This document shows, piece after piece, positions 50,374 to 60,989 of a stretch of 64,000 nt of DNA (positions within the stretch are counted from its first letter, which is position 1; each line of letters begins with the position of its first letter). The DNA is from Thecamonas trahens ATCC 50062. Its lineage: Eukaryota > Apusozoa > Apusomonadida > Apusomonadidae. The stretch lies in assembly GCF_000142905.1 (NCBI RefSeq), contig NW_013657668.1, positions 314,912 through 378,911 of the forward strand, read 5' to 3'. Under the pieces are notes generated by a model. It saw only the letters and a list, made by a program, of their open reading frames with translations. It was not told the DNA's origin and made no database searches. A program made the position numbers and the translations under genes.

Positions 50374-50805
50374 GCAGACTCAGCTAGACCGCAATGATAG
50401 ATGGAGGAAGGTGAAGAAGAAGGTAGTGGTAGTGGAGAGACAGTATAGAAAGGTGTGATGCTCAACAAGGAAGGCACAGAGTGCTGTGCTGGTATCCACT
50501 CCCGCACCACTCTCGCATTCGTCCCATTTCGTAGCGCGGGTGGTCGGACGCGGGAGGTGCTACCAACACAGCGTTTGTCAAGGAGTGCCTGTGACGAACA
50601 GAACATTGCTGACGGATGACGTTGTTCGCCGTTGGCAGGCAACGACGATCTTGTCAATGATTCTACCTTGTCCCGCAATTGGTGAAAATGGTGCCGCCAC
50701 TCGCTCGGCTAGCCAACCGGTTGGCGGCTGGCCAACGATAGACCCGTCGCACCCGGCTCGGAGCACACAAAGCGAGAGCAGAACGAGAGCAATAGAGTCT
50801 CGCAG
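50374..50805. promoter_or_regulatory. Divergent START/kinase upstream region
   Basis: 432 bases between head-to-head start codons. Moderately GC; includes a GAAGAAGAAGG tract near 50411-50425 and GGTGGTCGGACGCGGGAGG near 50540. No gene or RNA was recognised. Confidence 0.45.
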
Positions 50806-51936
50806 ATGGAAGAGTATCGGAAGATCTCCACTGTTGGGCGTGGCCAGTTTGGGTCTGTCATTCTGTACGTGTCGCCTTGTCTATGAGTTAGAGCGTGGCG
50901 GTTGTGCGATGTGCGGAATGGCAGGCGGGAGAGGGCGCGAATTTTCAAATGTTTTCAGTTACGGACAAGGCCACTCACGGAGACAACGGGGAATGGGACC
51001 ATGGGGCGGGGACAGGGCGCGGGAGGTTGCCACGGGCGACAAGGTAGCCATCAAGGTTGTCAAGACCAAGCGGTATACAGAGAAGCAGCGGGCAGATCTC
51101 ATTCGCGAGGTGGTGGTCCTCTCGGGTGTCCACCACCCGTTTGTCGTCGCCTACCGGCACTCGTTCTACAAGGCGGCGGCGGTGTACATTGTGATGGAGT
51201 ATGCCGAGCGTGGGACGCTCAAGGCCAACCTGGCCAAGGACGGACGTAAGCTCAAGCTGTCCGAGCGGCGGATCATGCGGTACTTTGTCCAGATCCTTCT
51301 AGCTCTCATGCACCTGCATCGCGAGCAGATCCTCCACCGCGATCTCAAGACTGAGAACATCTTTGTCGCCGCTGACGGCTCGATCAAGCTCGGCGACTTT
51401 GGCGTCTCGCGGGTGCTTGGCAACACACTGGCGGCCACGCGCGCCGGCACGCCCCACTATGTTGCACCCGAGATTGTCGAGGGTGAGCTGTACGCGAAAA
51501 GGCCGACGTCTGGTCGCTCGGCGTCGTGCTCTACGAGATGGTCATGGGCAAGATGCCGTTCCGCCCGCGCAAGCCTGGCGCAGGCCTCCCGCAGCTTCTG
51601 GACAACATCTTGCACAAGCAAATCCGCGTTCCGCGCTCGCGCAACGTCTCGTCGAGCCTGCGCAACCTCGTCTCCGACCTCCTGAGCAAGGACCCTGATG
51701 ACCGTCCCTCGCTCCGCTCGGTCTTCAAGCGCTCTATCGTCCGCCACGCCTTTGACGCCCTCCCCGACCGTGAGGACTTTGACAGCAAGGGCCGGTATGC
51801 GCCCTACGACTCGTCCGAGGAGGATGAGGGCGAGTCGGCCTCGCGCCGCGGCAAGCGCGACGCAAAAAAGCTGCAGAAGCGCCTCGGCGTCTCCCGCTCC
51901 TCACTCCGCCTCCGCAACCTGTCCAATCTCATGTAA
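50806..51936 (+). CDS. NEK-like serine/threonine protein kinase (apparent frameshift)
   Basis: Exon 1 is 50806-50864 (donor GTACGT), exon 2 starts at 51016 (acceptor ACAG), phase 2. Exon 1 gives YRKISTVGRGQFGSVIL, the glycine loop; exon 2 gives AREVATGDKVAIKVV with the catalytic Lys. Then ILHRDLKTENIFVAADG, KLGDFGVSRVL, AGTPHYVAPEI, all canonical. After ELYA the frame changes: TACGCGAAAAGGCC needs one more A to give KADVWSLGVVLYEM, LLDNILHKQIRVPRS and the rest, for 326 residues. HRDLKTEN and the glycine loop fit NEK family kinases of cell cycle and cilia. The C-terminal tail is acidic then basic (SSEEDEGE..RRGKRDAKKL). Confidence 0.85.
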
Positions 51937-52020
51937 ACGCCACATCTTCCTCTGGTGCTGCCGCATGGCTGGCGATTCTCGCATCCAGCACGTTGTGAAA
52001 GACTTGCTTCATTGGCGCAT

Positions 52021-53398
52021 CTATTTGCGGACCCACGATTCGAACACATACGGGTAGCGATACCGGAGGCGGAACTCGGTAGCCAGCTCCTTCTGCAGGT
52101 GGCAGTACGTAGTGAGAGCATCCTCGGTGTGCTCCTCGGTAGCAAACGCAAACTGGATCTCCTCAACGCGGTTCTTGTGCGACGTCAGGTAGTCCAGCAC
52201 GTCGTACTCGCATCCATTGCAGTCAAGATGCAGAAGCGAGAGTGTGTGGATGCCGTTGCGCTGGACCTCAGACGGCAGTGACTTGAACTCGACACGCATC
52301 ATCTTGCGCTCCGGCGGCGGCGGCGGCGCGAGCAGCGATCCAGATCCAGTCTCCGAGCCTGACGACGTCCACGATTTCCCGCTCGACATGGCGCTGACCC
52401 CGCTGTCGCGCGAAGCGCCCCACTCAGAGCCCGACGAGCCCTCATCCTTGTCCGCAGCGCTCCGCGCGTCCACCGTGTCCTCAACCTCCACAGGCACCTC
52501 GCGGAACTCGTCCACATCCGACAAATAGAAAGGAAGGACCCGAACGTTGCTCACAGACTCAAACCGCGCGTTGAGCGCTTCGTAACGCTTGGGGATTCCC
52601 TCAAACACAAAGATGTTCGACCCATACATGTTGGTCATCGCGTGAACGACATCGCCGTTGCCCCCGCCCACAACAAACACCACTCTATCACACCGCTATC
52701 GTGAGTCGTCATCGCTCATCAACATCCTTCCCCACAAGCTCTCATCCGCCTCCTACAAACATACGACTTGGAGTTGAGGTTCTTCTCAGCATACAGCAGC
52801 TCGGTGCCACCGTTCTGAAAGTCGCCGACAGTGCGATGAATCTTGGCCTTGCGGCAATCTGCAAACGACATCGGCTGCATATGCTTGGCCTCATCCCTGG
52901 AATGACTGAAGCTCTCTGTCCATCCAATCCGTTACCACCGCCACCACACCGTAGACATCATCCGCCATGAGTTTCCCCCCTCCTCCACCGCCCCTCCTAC
53001 TTCCATCCGCCACTCTGTCTTCCCTCGTCGAGCAAGGCATCCACCACCACCACACCGAGGCGGACCACCCTCTACTCGCTCCAAGTACCCACACACACGC
53101 ACATACACATACACACACACAAACACAAACATACATATACATATACATATACATATACACGCACGTACACGCACACGCACTACTAACCCCCCCCCCCCCT
53201 ACCTAACCTCCCTTCTCCCCTCCCCCCTCCCCTCCCCCCTCCCCTCTCTCGCAACGTGGCATGGAGCGTACGGTCGTAGCCAGAGCTGTTCATAAAGAAG
53301 ATGAGGCAGAGGACAAAGACCACACCGCCCATGATGTAAGTACGGTTTGACTTGCCGCTCATGGACTGGTCGCTGAACACACGCTTCTCCGGAAGCAT
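52021..53398 (-). CDS. Membrane-anchored FkbM-family methyltransferase
   Basis: Three exons: 53398-53256, 52905 (or 52896)-52765 and 52684-52021; donors GTTGCG and GTATGT; with the 52896 acceptor 312 residues. Exon 1: MLPEKRV.. then one membrane helix (MGGVVFVLCLIFFMNSSG), a type II anchor. Exon 2: KHMQPMSFADCRKAKIHRTV..NGGTELLYAEKNL. Exon 3: VVFVVGGGNGDVVHAM (SAM-binding start), IFVFEGIPKRYEALN, a Ser-rich acidic insert of about 60 residues, LLHLDCNGCEYDVLDYL (the FkbM D-x-x-G-x-E motif), and YPYVFESW. The domain would lie in the Golgi lumen. FkbM enzymes O-methylate sugars or other acceptors; substrate unknown. The frame is open upstream of 53398, so another exon may exist. Confidence 0.72.
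53090..53180. repeat. CA-rich and TATACA repeat in FkbM intron 1
   Basis: Alternating CA and about four ATATAC hexamer units (53134-53158), followed by a C12-type run near 53186. Likely intronic microsatellite. Confidence 0.88.
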
Positions 53399-53521
53399 AT
53401 CCTTGCAGGGCGTCAAGTCGTTGCTGTTCTCGAGTCATGACCGGCTGCTGCCAGCTGCTTCAGACACACACTCACCTACCTCCTTCTCGCCAACACGGGT
53501 TGGCCGATTATTGTGGTGCGA

Positions 53522-54859
53522 TCAGTGTGTGAGGCGCGAGTCACCTGCGACAGTCGCAAGCACGGCGTCGGCTGCAAGTTCTGACGGATCACGCGAGTTG
53601 GGGCCGTCCAACAGTGGTGTGGTAAGCGACGATACAGCGAGCTGGGCGGCGCGAGCATCATCATCGGCCAATAGCCGGGTGGCGGCCGCGGCGATGCCGT
53701 CAGCATCGAGCGCGCTGGAGAAGAGAAACTCGGGAATGGGCGCGTCAGCGCCGACACCCATGCTCTTGGCTACGTCTGGCGACGCGTGCTCGTGATAGAG
53801 GATGTTGGGAAGCGAAGCCCACGAGACCTTGGTCAACCAGCGGGCGAGGTGCTCGGTGAGCCACGAGCCGGGAAAGGCGACAACGGTGGGCGTTCCCATG
53901 GCAACCAGCTGCGGCACAACCGTGCCGGAAGCTGCCAGAGCCACATGCTGGCGCTGCATTGCACTACCGAGACCATGCACAGTGGCCATGCTGGCGCGGA
54001 AAACCTCGACGCCAGGCTCATTGCCCATGTACGCCTTGGCCCGGTCCGCGATGGTTTCTGTAGCAGCAACAATGTGAAGATCCACGTCGGCTGCATCCAG
54101 GCCTAGACTCCGCGCCACTCGCCCTGCCACGCCCGCAAAGAGCGGGAGCAAGACCCGGACCTCTTGTTGCCGCGAGCCCGGATAGATGCCGATGGTGAGG
54201 CGCTCCGCCGGCCCGGCCCACACCCTAGATGCCGCTGATCCGAGACCACCGCTCCGCTGCGCCGCAAGCAAGCCGGCCACTGCCGGGTACCCGATGTAGG
54301 TGACCGGAAGGTCGGGCACGGCAGCTGCGAGGACGGGTGCGTCCATGGGGACGACCGAGAGCACGCCGGCAGCCGACGCCGCTAGGGCTTTGGCGCCGCG
54401 AGCAACACGCCCCGGAGATGACCACGCCCACAGCGACGGCGCCACGTACTGCAGCCGGGGAGGAACAGGCCTGCCGCTGGCAACAAGCTCCTCCGCCGCC
54501 CGCGCCACCACCCGGTTGTTAAAGCCCTTGGCGTCGACGGTGACGACAATGTCGGCCTCGGTCTCCGCCAGCCACCTCGCCGCCGCCGCCACGTGCGATC
54601 GCAGCCGCGGCAGAGCGGATATGACCTCGGTAAAGCCCATAACCGCAACTTCGTCCAACGGAATAGGCGAGGCTACGCCAGTTACAGCCTCCATCCGCGG
54701 TCCGCCGAGGGCCACCACTTCGACGCCGCGCTTCTGCAGCGCACGAGCCAGCCCTGCACCCAGACCGTCCCCCGATGGCTCCCCTGCTACCAGAGCCACC
54801 TTCACTCCGACTCGTCGAGCCGCTGCCATCACACTCGGCACCATCCCTCCACCCCTCAT
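53522..54859 (-). CDS. lpxB: Lipid-A-disaccharide synthase (LpxB) homologue
   Basis: Single exon, 445 residues from the ATG at 54859 (E. coli LpxB is 382). The GT19 signature is complete: KVALVAGEPSGDGLGAGLAR, VVALGGPRMEAVTGVASPI, LDEVAVMGFTEVISALPRLR, TVDAKGFNNRVV, LQYVAPSLWAWSSPGRV, VTYIGYPAVA, IGIYPGSRQQEVRVLLP, AASGTVVPQLVAMGTPTVVA and LPNILYHE. LpxB couples UDP-diacylglucosamine with lipid X to form the lipid A disaccharide. Plants have mitochondrial copies; presence in a heterotrophic protist is unusual. The first 20 residues are Arg-containing and acid-free, so mitochondrial targeting is possible. Base composition and neighbours are eukaryotic, so it is not contamination. No other Lpx gene lies in this window. 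Confidence 0.92.
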   Translation of the reverse strand: MRGGGMVPSVMAAARRVGVKVALVAGEPSGDGLGAGLARALQKRGVEVVALGGPRMEAVTGVASPIPLDEVAVMGFTEVISALPRLRSHVAAAARWLAETEADIVVTVDAKGFNNRVVARAAEELVASGRPVPPRLQYVAPSLWAWSSPGRVARGAKALAASAAGVLSVVPMDAPVLAAAVPDLPVTYIGYPAVAGLLAAQRSGGLGSAASRVWAGPAERLTIGIYPGSRQQEVRVLLPLFAGVAGRVARSLGLDAADVDLHIVAATETIADRAKAYMGNEPGVEVFRASMATVHGLGSAMQRQHVALAASGTVVPQLVAMGTPTVVAFPGSWLTEHLARWLTKVSWASLPNILYHEHASPDVAKSMGVGADAPIPEFLFSSALDADGIAAAATRLLADDDARAAQLAVSSLTTPLLDGPNSRDPSELAADAVLATVAGDSRLTH

Positions 54860-55256
54860 ACTCTGCGATCTGCCGTCTCTGTCTCCCGAGTGCAGTGTTT
54901 ATCCCTCATTTCCGTTGAGACGTACCCTAGTTGCGGACACTGTCACGGACGTCGACCGAGTAGACTCGCCACAGACAGCCATCGCCAAGCGAAGACAACC
55001 TGATCATCGCAGTCATTAATCGCCATCACCCTCGACAGGTAATAGAACTTGCCTACGTGACTGGCGCATGGCGTATGTCACACACACCCCCTCTTTCCCT
55101 TTCCCTTCCCTTCCCTACACCACAGCAGCAAAACGCCAACAATGGCGCGCCATCAGCCCCCGCTCGATCCTGCCCCCCCCCCTCACCCACCCCCGGTCCA
55201 CTAGGCACAGCCATAGGGTGCGGGATCACTTGACCCGTAACCCGTGGAGTGCAGCC
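54860..55256. promoter_or_regulatory. Divergent LpxB/formin upstream region
   Basis: 397 bases between head-to-head start codons, including CCCTTTCCCTTCCC near 55090 and C-rich runs near 55170-55195. No ORF or RNA recognised. Confidence 0.45.
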
Positions 55257-58200
55257 ATGGGGAAAGACAAGGCCAAGGAGAAGGAGGCCAAGGCACGGGC
55301 CAAGGTATGTTCTGGAATGGATGGGCAAGGGGGAGGGAAGGAGGGGGAGGGGGGGGTGTCTTGAGCGGCGTGGGGTGCATGGGAGGGGAACGAACACGGC
55401 TGGCAAGTGTGGGGGGGGGGGGGGGGGGGAAGGAGGAGGGATGACTGATGGGGGTGGAATGCGGATGGGATGCGGATTGGCAACAGGCTGAGGCCAAGCG
55501 TGCCAAAGAGGAGGCCAAGCGTGCCAAGGAGGAGGCCAAGCGCGCGAAGAAGGAGGCCAAGGAGAGGGAGAAGGCTGAGAAGGCTGCAAAGAAGAAGGCG
55601 GAAAAGGAGGCCAAGAGCAAGAAGGCGCGAAAGAAGGGAAAGAGCTCAGAGTCTGCAAAGGTGCCCCAGAAGGCCGAGAAGGTGCCCGATGCTGCGCCAG
55701 AGCGAAATCCCGAGCCAGTGCCTCAGACAGAGGCTCCGGCGGCTGCCAAGCCCGCGCGTGCGTCGGCCAAGGGCAAAGGAAAGGCCAAGGCCAAGCAGGC
55801 AGCGGCAAATTCGGGCTCGGGCTCCTCCAGCTCAAGCTCGTCGGGCTACAGCTCGGGCTCAGGATCGAGCTCGTCGAGCTCGGGATCGCGATCGGACGCT
55901 GGTGGAGACGAGGCCGGTGCGAGTGGTCCCGCGGTCAAGGCCGCAGTCCCAAGCGGCGAGAGCAAGATGCGTGGGGCACGAGGCCTCTCGGCTCTAGTGG
56001 CCAAGCACACCAACATCGAGGCGCTCACGGTGGTCAAGGCCGAGAACAGACTGCTCAAAGAGAAGAACGAGTCCCTGAGCGCCGATGTCAAGGAGCTGAC
56101 GGCCGAGAACACACGCCTTGCAGCCAAACAGGAGAAGACCAAGACCAAGCTTGATGGCCTCCGTGAAGCGTATACAGACATGAGCACTGCGTTTGAGCAG
56201 GCCAAGACCAAGAATCAGGAGCTCGTCGCTATTGTTGCAGAAGTTCAGAAGGAGGCCGGAAAGCTCGAGGCTCAGATCGAGCATGATGCCACTGCACACG
56301 CCGCCGCCATCCGCGAGCTCAAAGCTGAGCTGAACGACAAGCTGAGTGAGTTGGAAGCTGCTGCTGTCGACCGCGACGCCGCAGCCGCCTCCCGCGACGC
56401 CGCAGCCGCAGACGCCGCCGCCGCGGCTGCTGCTGCTGCTGAGCTACAGATCCAGGTGAGCCAGCTTGCAGAGGAGCTCAAAGAGCTCAAGGCCCGCGCG
56501 CCTCTTATGCAGCCGAGCCCTGAAAAGGCAGTCCAGGCCGAAAGCGTGGCGGCTTCCGACTCTGAGGCAGCCTCGGCAGAGCTCCTGGCCGAAGTCGAGA
56601 CGCTCAAGGCGAGTCTAGCAGGCAAGGACGAGGAGCTGGCCAAGCTGCGGTCTCAACTGGAAGAGGCTCGATCGGCGGCGTCCGGTCCGTCGGTGCCATC
56701 GTCGGGCGCAAATGCTGCGGCGCCGCCGCCACCTGCGGCCAACCCGCCGCCGCCGCCGCCGCCGCCCCCGGCCGCCAACCCGCCGCCACCACCACCACCA
56801 CCACCTGGAGGCAGTGGCCCTCCACCGCCACCGCCACCGATGCCCGGAAGCGGTCCGCCACCACCGCCACCGCCAATGCCAGGTGGTGGCCCGCCACCGC
56901 CGCCGCCGCCGCCGGGCGGTGGCCCGCCACCGCCACCGCCGCCGCCGGGCGGTGGCCCGCCGCCGCCACCAGGCATGCCGGGTGGGGCCATTGCGCTCCC
57001 GCGCGGCAAGCCCAAGATCAAGCCGCGCGTTCGGATGAAGGGCTTGTTCTGGAAAAAGGTCAAGACGCTACCGCCGACACACCCGCAGTACGTGCCGACG
57101 GTGTGGGAGGATCTGGAGGAGCCCGAGTTTGACATCGACCGTCTCGAGGAGCTGTTCGGGAAGAAGACCGGCGGCGGGAGCGGTGCGAGCGGAGGTGCTA
57201 CTGCCGTTGCCGCCGCCAAGCCCAAGTTCACTAATGTGCTTGACGGTAAGCGGTACAACGCAGTGGCGTTCATGATGGCCAAGCTGCCCAAGGCGCCCGA
57301 GCTGGCGCGTGCCGTGCTGGAGCTTGACGATTCGGTGCTCAACCCGGAGGCCGTCTCGCAGCTCCTCGCCAACATGGGGACGCCGGAGGAGATTGCGGCC
57401 ATCAAAAGCGCAGACACGTCCGAGGCGCCGCTCGACCGTCCGGAGCAGTTTGTCCTCGACCTGTCGGAGATCCCGCTTCTGGGCAAGCGACTGCTTGTGT
57501 GGAAGAACGTGCAGTCGTTTGCCGAGGCTGCCGCCGACGTCTCACAACCTCTTGCCGCGCTCGACGACGCGATTTCCGAGACCAAGTCATCGCCGCTCTT
57601 GCTCGACATCATCGCCCACGTTCTGGCAGTCGGCAACTACCTCAACGGCTCGACATCGCGTGGCCAGGCCATGGGCTACGACCTCGATTCGTTGTTCAAG
57701 ATCAACGACTTGAAGGACTCACGCAACAAGTCGACGCTGCTGCACTTTGTAGTCAACGAGATCATGGACAAGGCCGCGGCTACCGCCGCTGCCGCTACTG
57801 CCGAAAGGTCCAGTGACGGCGACGGCGACGAGCAGCAGCAGCCGTCAGAAGCGGCAACGTCTAACCAGACCGACCCGCTGGCGCTGGCCGAGCAGCTGGC
57901 AGCAGTCCCGGCTGGGGCCCGAGTCTCGCTTGACGAGCTTGAAGGCGGCATCAAGCGGCTGACCAAGCTTGTAGCAGAGACCCAAGCGGCGGCCAAGGTT
58001 GTGATGGAGGCGAGCGCGGGCGAGGATGGCGAGGGTGCGAGCAGCGGCGACGCGTTTGCCACCAAGCTCGTGCCGGAGCTGGCGCGGATGGAGGCTGACG
58101 TTGCCGAGTTCCAGGACACGTTCACCAAGCTCGCAGCGGGCTTCACCGACATGCTCCTGTTTTACGGATACACCAAGCGAAGTGTGAGCAAGGTCAAGCC

Positions 58201-58501
58201 CAACGAGTTCTTTGCGTCACTGGCCGAGTTTACCGAGGCGTACGAGGCCGTGCGCGAGAAGATCGTCAAGGCACGCGCGAAGGCGGCCAAGGCACGGGAG
58301 GCTGAACAAAAGCTGGCGCGGGAGCGCCAGGAGCGGCTGAAGCACCTCGGCGACCTCGCGGTCGATGACGGGTCGACACGTGAGCTGACTGAAGCCGGCG
58401 TGGCGGCGACATCGTTGTCGAGGGCGTCAACTGTCGACGACCTGGTCATGTCGCTCAAGTCAGGGGGCAGCAGCGACAAGAAGAAGCGCCGCCGCAACTG
58501 A
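55257..58501 (+). CDS. Formin (FH1-FH2 actin nucleator)
   Basis: Two exons, 55257-55304 (16 codons, Lys/Glu/Ala-rich) and 55487-58501, phase 0, donor GTATGT, acceptor ACAG; 1020 residues. Residues 1-70 are charged helix (EEAKRAKEEAKRAK); a Ser-rich region and long coiled coil follow (~180-400). FH1 with many P6-P9 runs spans ~420-519 and should bind profilin. FH2 spans ~522-950: RVRMKGLFWKKVKTLPP with the lasso Trp, DGKRYNAVAFMMAKLP, VLAVGNYLNGSTSRGQAMGY, DSRNKSTLLHFVV. The C-terminus is basic (SDKKKRRRN). No GBD/FH3 domain is present, so regulation differs from diaphanous-type formins. A poly-G tract lies in the intron. Downstream 52 bp to the next stop. Confidence 0.93.
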
Positions 58502-58553
58502 ACAACACGATGCACAATACAGACTGCACACTAAACGTGGACATAGCGTCGAA

Positions 58554-59518
58554 TCAGAAGAGACCGAACCGGCGGGCGAGGGCGATGCAGCCCCAGGCGA
58601 GGCCGGCGAGCATAGCGAACTGGACAAGGAAGGTCGAGGCGCGGTTGGCGCGGATCTGCCCGGTCGGCGAGCTGACAGCGGCAACAACGGTGGCACGCGC
58701 ATCATCGCCAACGATCGGTGGGCCGTGGCCAAACATGACAACGTCGACGTCGTCGTGGGCCTCGAGCTGGTCGAGAACAAAGCGGGCCCACGCGGCGTGG
58801 TCCGGGATGCCGATGACCGAGAACAGCCGGGCACGCCCGAGGCCCTCAAAGCCGCACAAGTCGGCAAACGGCGTCTCGTCGGCCTGCCAGTTGACGACCA
58901 GGTCCGAGCCAAGGAGCATCGCACGCGATGCTGCCCCGTCGTCGAGCCCGTCGATGGCAAAGGTGTAGACCTGCTCGCGGCCTTTGCACGCCGGCTCCGG
59001 CGCAGTGACGACGTCGATGCCCAGCGCTGGGAGCACGTCCTCGGCGGCGGCAGTGACCGGCACATGCTCACGTTCGCGGATGACGTCCAGCATCGGGCCC
59101 GGGCCCACCACCACAGCCTCGGGAAACCGGGCCGCCCACGCGGCGCCGTACGACGTGTGATGCTCCGAGGTGACGACGATGACCGCCACCTCGCCCAGGG
59201 CTTCCACAGCCGCAAAGGTCGCGTCCTCGGCGGCAGCCACCGAAAAGAGCACCAGCTGGTTCTCGTTCACCCGCACAACGGTCATGTTGGCCAGACAGCC
59301 AAGCGGGGCACAACCTGATAGGGAGCGGAAGGGTGAGTGTTGGCCTGCGAGGGAAGGGCGGTCAGTGGAGGCACATGACAGGCGTCGCACCTACCCTTGC
59401 ACAGCCACACATTGCCCGCCACCTGGCTGAGCTCTGTGTTCGGCTTGTGCCCTGTGATCTTGTGCTTGACAACACCGGCAATGACAAACGGGATGGCCAT
59501 GGTAAGAGCAACCGACAT
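58554..59518 (-). CDS. MBL-like (DUF4336-type) membrane protein, function unknown
   Basis: Two exons, 59518-59395 and 59314-58554, phase 1, donor GTAGGT, acceptor TCAG; 294 residues. An N-terminal hydrophobic segment (ALTMAIPFVIAGVV) precedes NVWLCKG-CAPLGCLANMTV, which reads as the start of a metallo-beta-lactamase-like fold; then VAVIVVTSEHHTSYGAAWA, FPEAVVVGPGPML, and a late VVMFGHGPPIVGDDA. His-His in SEHHTSYG and GHG are the possible metal ligands, but a full HxHxDH set is absent. The C-terminus ends with one membrane helix (FLVQFAMLAGLAWGCIAL), suggesting a protein anchored at both ends. I cannot assign substrate. Confidence 0.62.
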
Positions 59519-60053
59519 GCTGGGCTGGCTGAAGGGGAAGGAAAGGGGCGAGGCAAGTGGCCCGGCCAGCAAACCACGACCTTTTTCGGCCACTATTGGC
59601 ATTCTGGGGGGGGGGGAGGAGGGGCGGCGGGAATGGCGCAAGCGACCAAAGCGTGCCGAGAAAGCGATATGGTATTTTTCGGCAGACCATCATTCTCGGG
59701 CATGGTGGGCGTACAAGCCTTGTGGCCACTGCACCCCACAGATACTTGCGATACAGGCACCACGTGCTTTACTGCCGATTATGCTCCCACTGACTGGGGG
59801 GTTCTACCTCTTGCTAGTATTGCACGCTGCTTTGACGCACGTCCAGAGGTCGACACTGATGACGGCAAAGTGACCGTTCCCGCTTGCGATGCGTCAGCCG
59901 AGGAGAATGTCCCCCTCCCTCCCCCCCCCTCCTTCCCACCTCTCCCTTGCCTCCTCCTCCTCCTCCTCTTCCCCGATACTCGTCAGGGATACAGCACGAG
60001 CAAGAGTGCTTCGTGCAGGACTTCAGGCGGTGCGTGCGGGGATACGGTTGCCT
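59519..60053. promoter_or_regulatory. Divergent upstream region with possible NTH1 first exon
   Basis: Contains a G10-type run near 59608, a T/C-rich tract near 59910-59980 that resembles an intron polypyrimidine tract ending in CGTCAG (about 59990), and an ATG at 59889. If that tract is an intron, the mitochondrial-presequence-like ARVLRAGLQAVRAGIRL upstream of 60054 would be coding. No other feature seen. Confidence 0.4.
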
Positions 60054-60989
60054 ATGGTGCGGAAGAGCCCGCGGAGGGCGGCGCCAGCGAGTGCTGTGTC
60101 GTCGGCAAGCGTACAGACGGTGAAGCGGAGCCGGAAGCGGCGCTTGAGTACGGCAGCGCTGGTGCTCGAGGTGGAGGAACCTAGCGACGAGAGCGAGGGC
60201 GAAGGCAAGGAGGGCAAGAAGGCGGCGGCGACAGCGGGCAAGAGCAAGCAGCGGAAGAAGCCGGTGGCGACCAAAGACGACGAGCCGCCGGCCCAGTGGG
60301 CCGAGGTCTACCGGCGGATCGAGGAGATGCGGGCCAAGGAGGACGCACCGGTCGACACCATGGGCTGCGAGCGGGCGGGAGATACTGCGGCAGTGCCCGA
60401 AGTCTTTCGGTTCCAGACACTGGTGGCGCTGATGCTGTCGTCGCAGACCAAGGACGAGATCACGCACGATGCGATCGGGCGACTCAACGAGGGTCTCCCG
60501 GGCGGGCTCACCCCGCAGGCTGTTGTCGATGCCGAGCCCAGCCACATCAACGAACTCATCCGGCGTGTTGGCTTCCACAACCGGAAGACTGGGTACCTGC
60601 AAAAGGCTGCGGCGATCATACTCGACGAGTACGGCGGCGACATTCCGCCTACTGTCGAGACGCTGGTCAAGCTCCCGGGTGTGGGGATGAAGATGGCCAT
60701 GCTCGCCATGCAGTGCGCCTGGTTCATCAACTCGGGCATCGGTGTCGACGTCCACGTCCACCGCATTGCCAACCGCCTCGGCTGGGTGAACAAAACCAAG
60801 AACCCCGAGGCGACCCGCATCGAGCTCGAGGCCTGGCTGCCCAAGGATAAGTGGGGTCCCATCAATCCGTTGCTTGTTGGCTTTGGCCAGACCGTTTGTC
60901 GGCCCGTCGGCCCGCACTGCGACCGCTGCACTGCCTCGGACCTCTGCCCATCAGCCTTCAAGAGTGCCCGCAAGAAGCAGCGTCGGTGA
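60054..60989 (+). CDS. NTH1: Endonuclease III homologue (NTH1 DNA glycosylase/AP lyase)
   Basis: 311 residues from the ATG at 60054; upstream coding via an extra exon is likely (see 59519-60053). After a basic/acidic disordered leader, the HhH-GPD domain contains FRFQTLVALMLSSQTKDEI, IRRVGFHNRKTGYLQKAA, and LPGVGMKMAMLAM with the catalytic Lys, followed by GVDVHVHRIANRLGW with the catalytic Asp. A 4Fe-4S loop is complete: C-x6-C-x2-C-x5-C in VCRPVGPHCDRCTASDLC. The enzyme removes oxidised pyrimidines and cleaves abasic sites in base-excision repair, in nucleus and/or mitochondria. Size equals human NTHL1. Confidence 0.92.
   Translation: MVRKSPRRAAPASAVSSASVQTVKRSRKRRLSTAALVLEVEEPSDESEGEGKEGKKAAATAGKSKQRKKPVATKDDEPPAQWAEVYRRIEEMRAKEDAPVDTMGCERAGDTAAVPEVFRFQTLVALMLSSQTKDEITHDAIGRLNEGLPGGLTPQAVVDAEPSHINELIRRVGFHNRKTGYLQKAAAIILDEYGGDIPPTVETLVKLPGVGMKMAMLAMQCAWFINSGIGVDVHVHRIANRLGWVNKTKNPEATRIELEAWLPKDKWGPINPLLVGFGQTVCRPVGPHCDRCTASDLCPSAFKSARKKQRR

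Noticed and set aside
53522-54859. LpxB as bacterial contamination
   Set aside because: It sits between intron-bearing eukaryotic genes on one contiguous stretch, with the same base composition and no break in the sequence.
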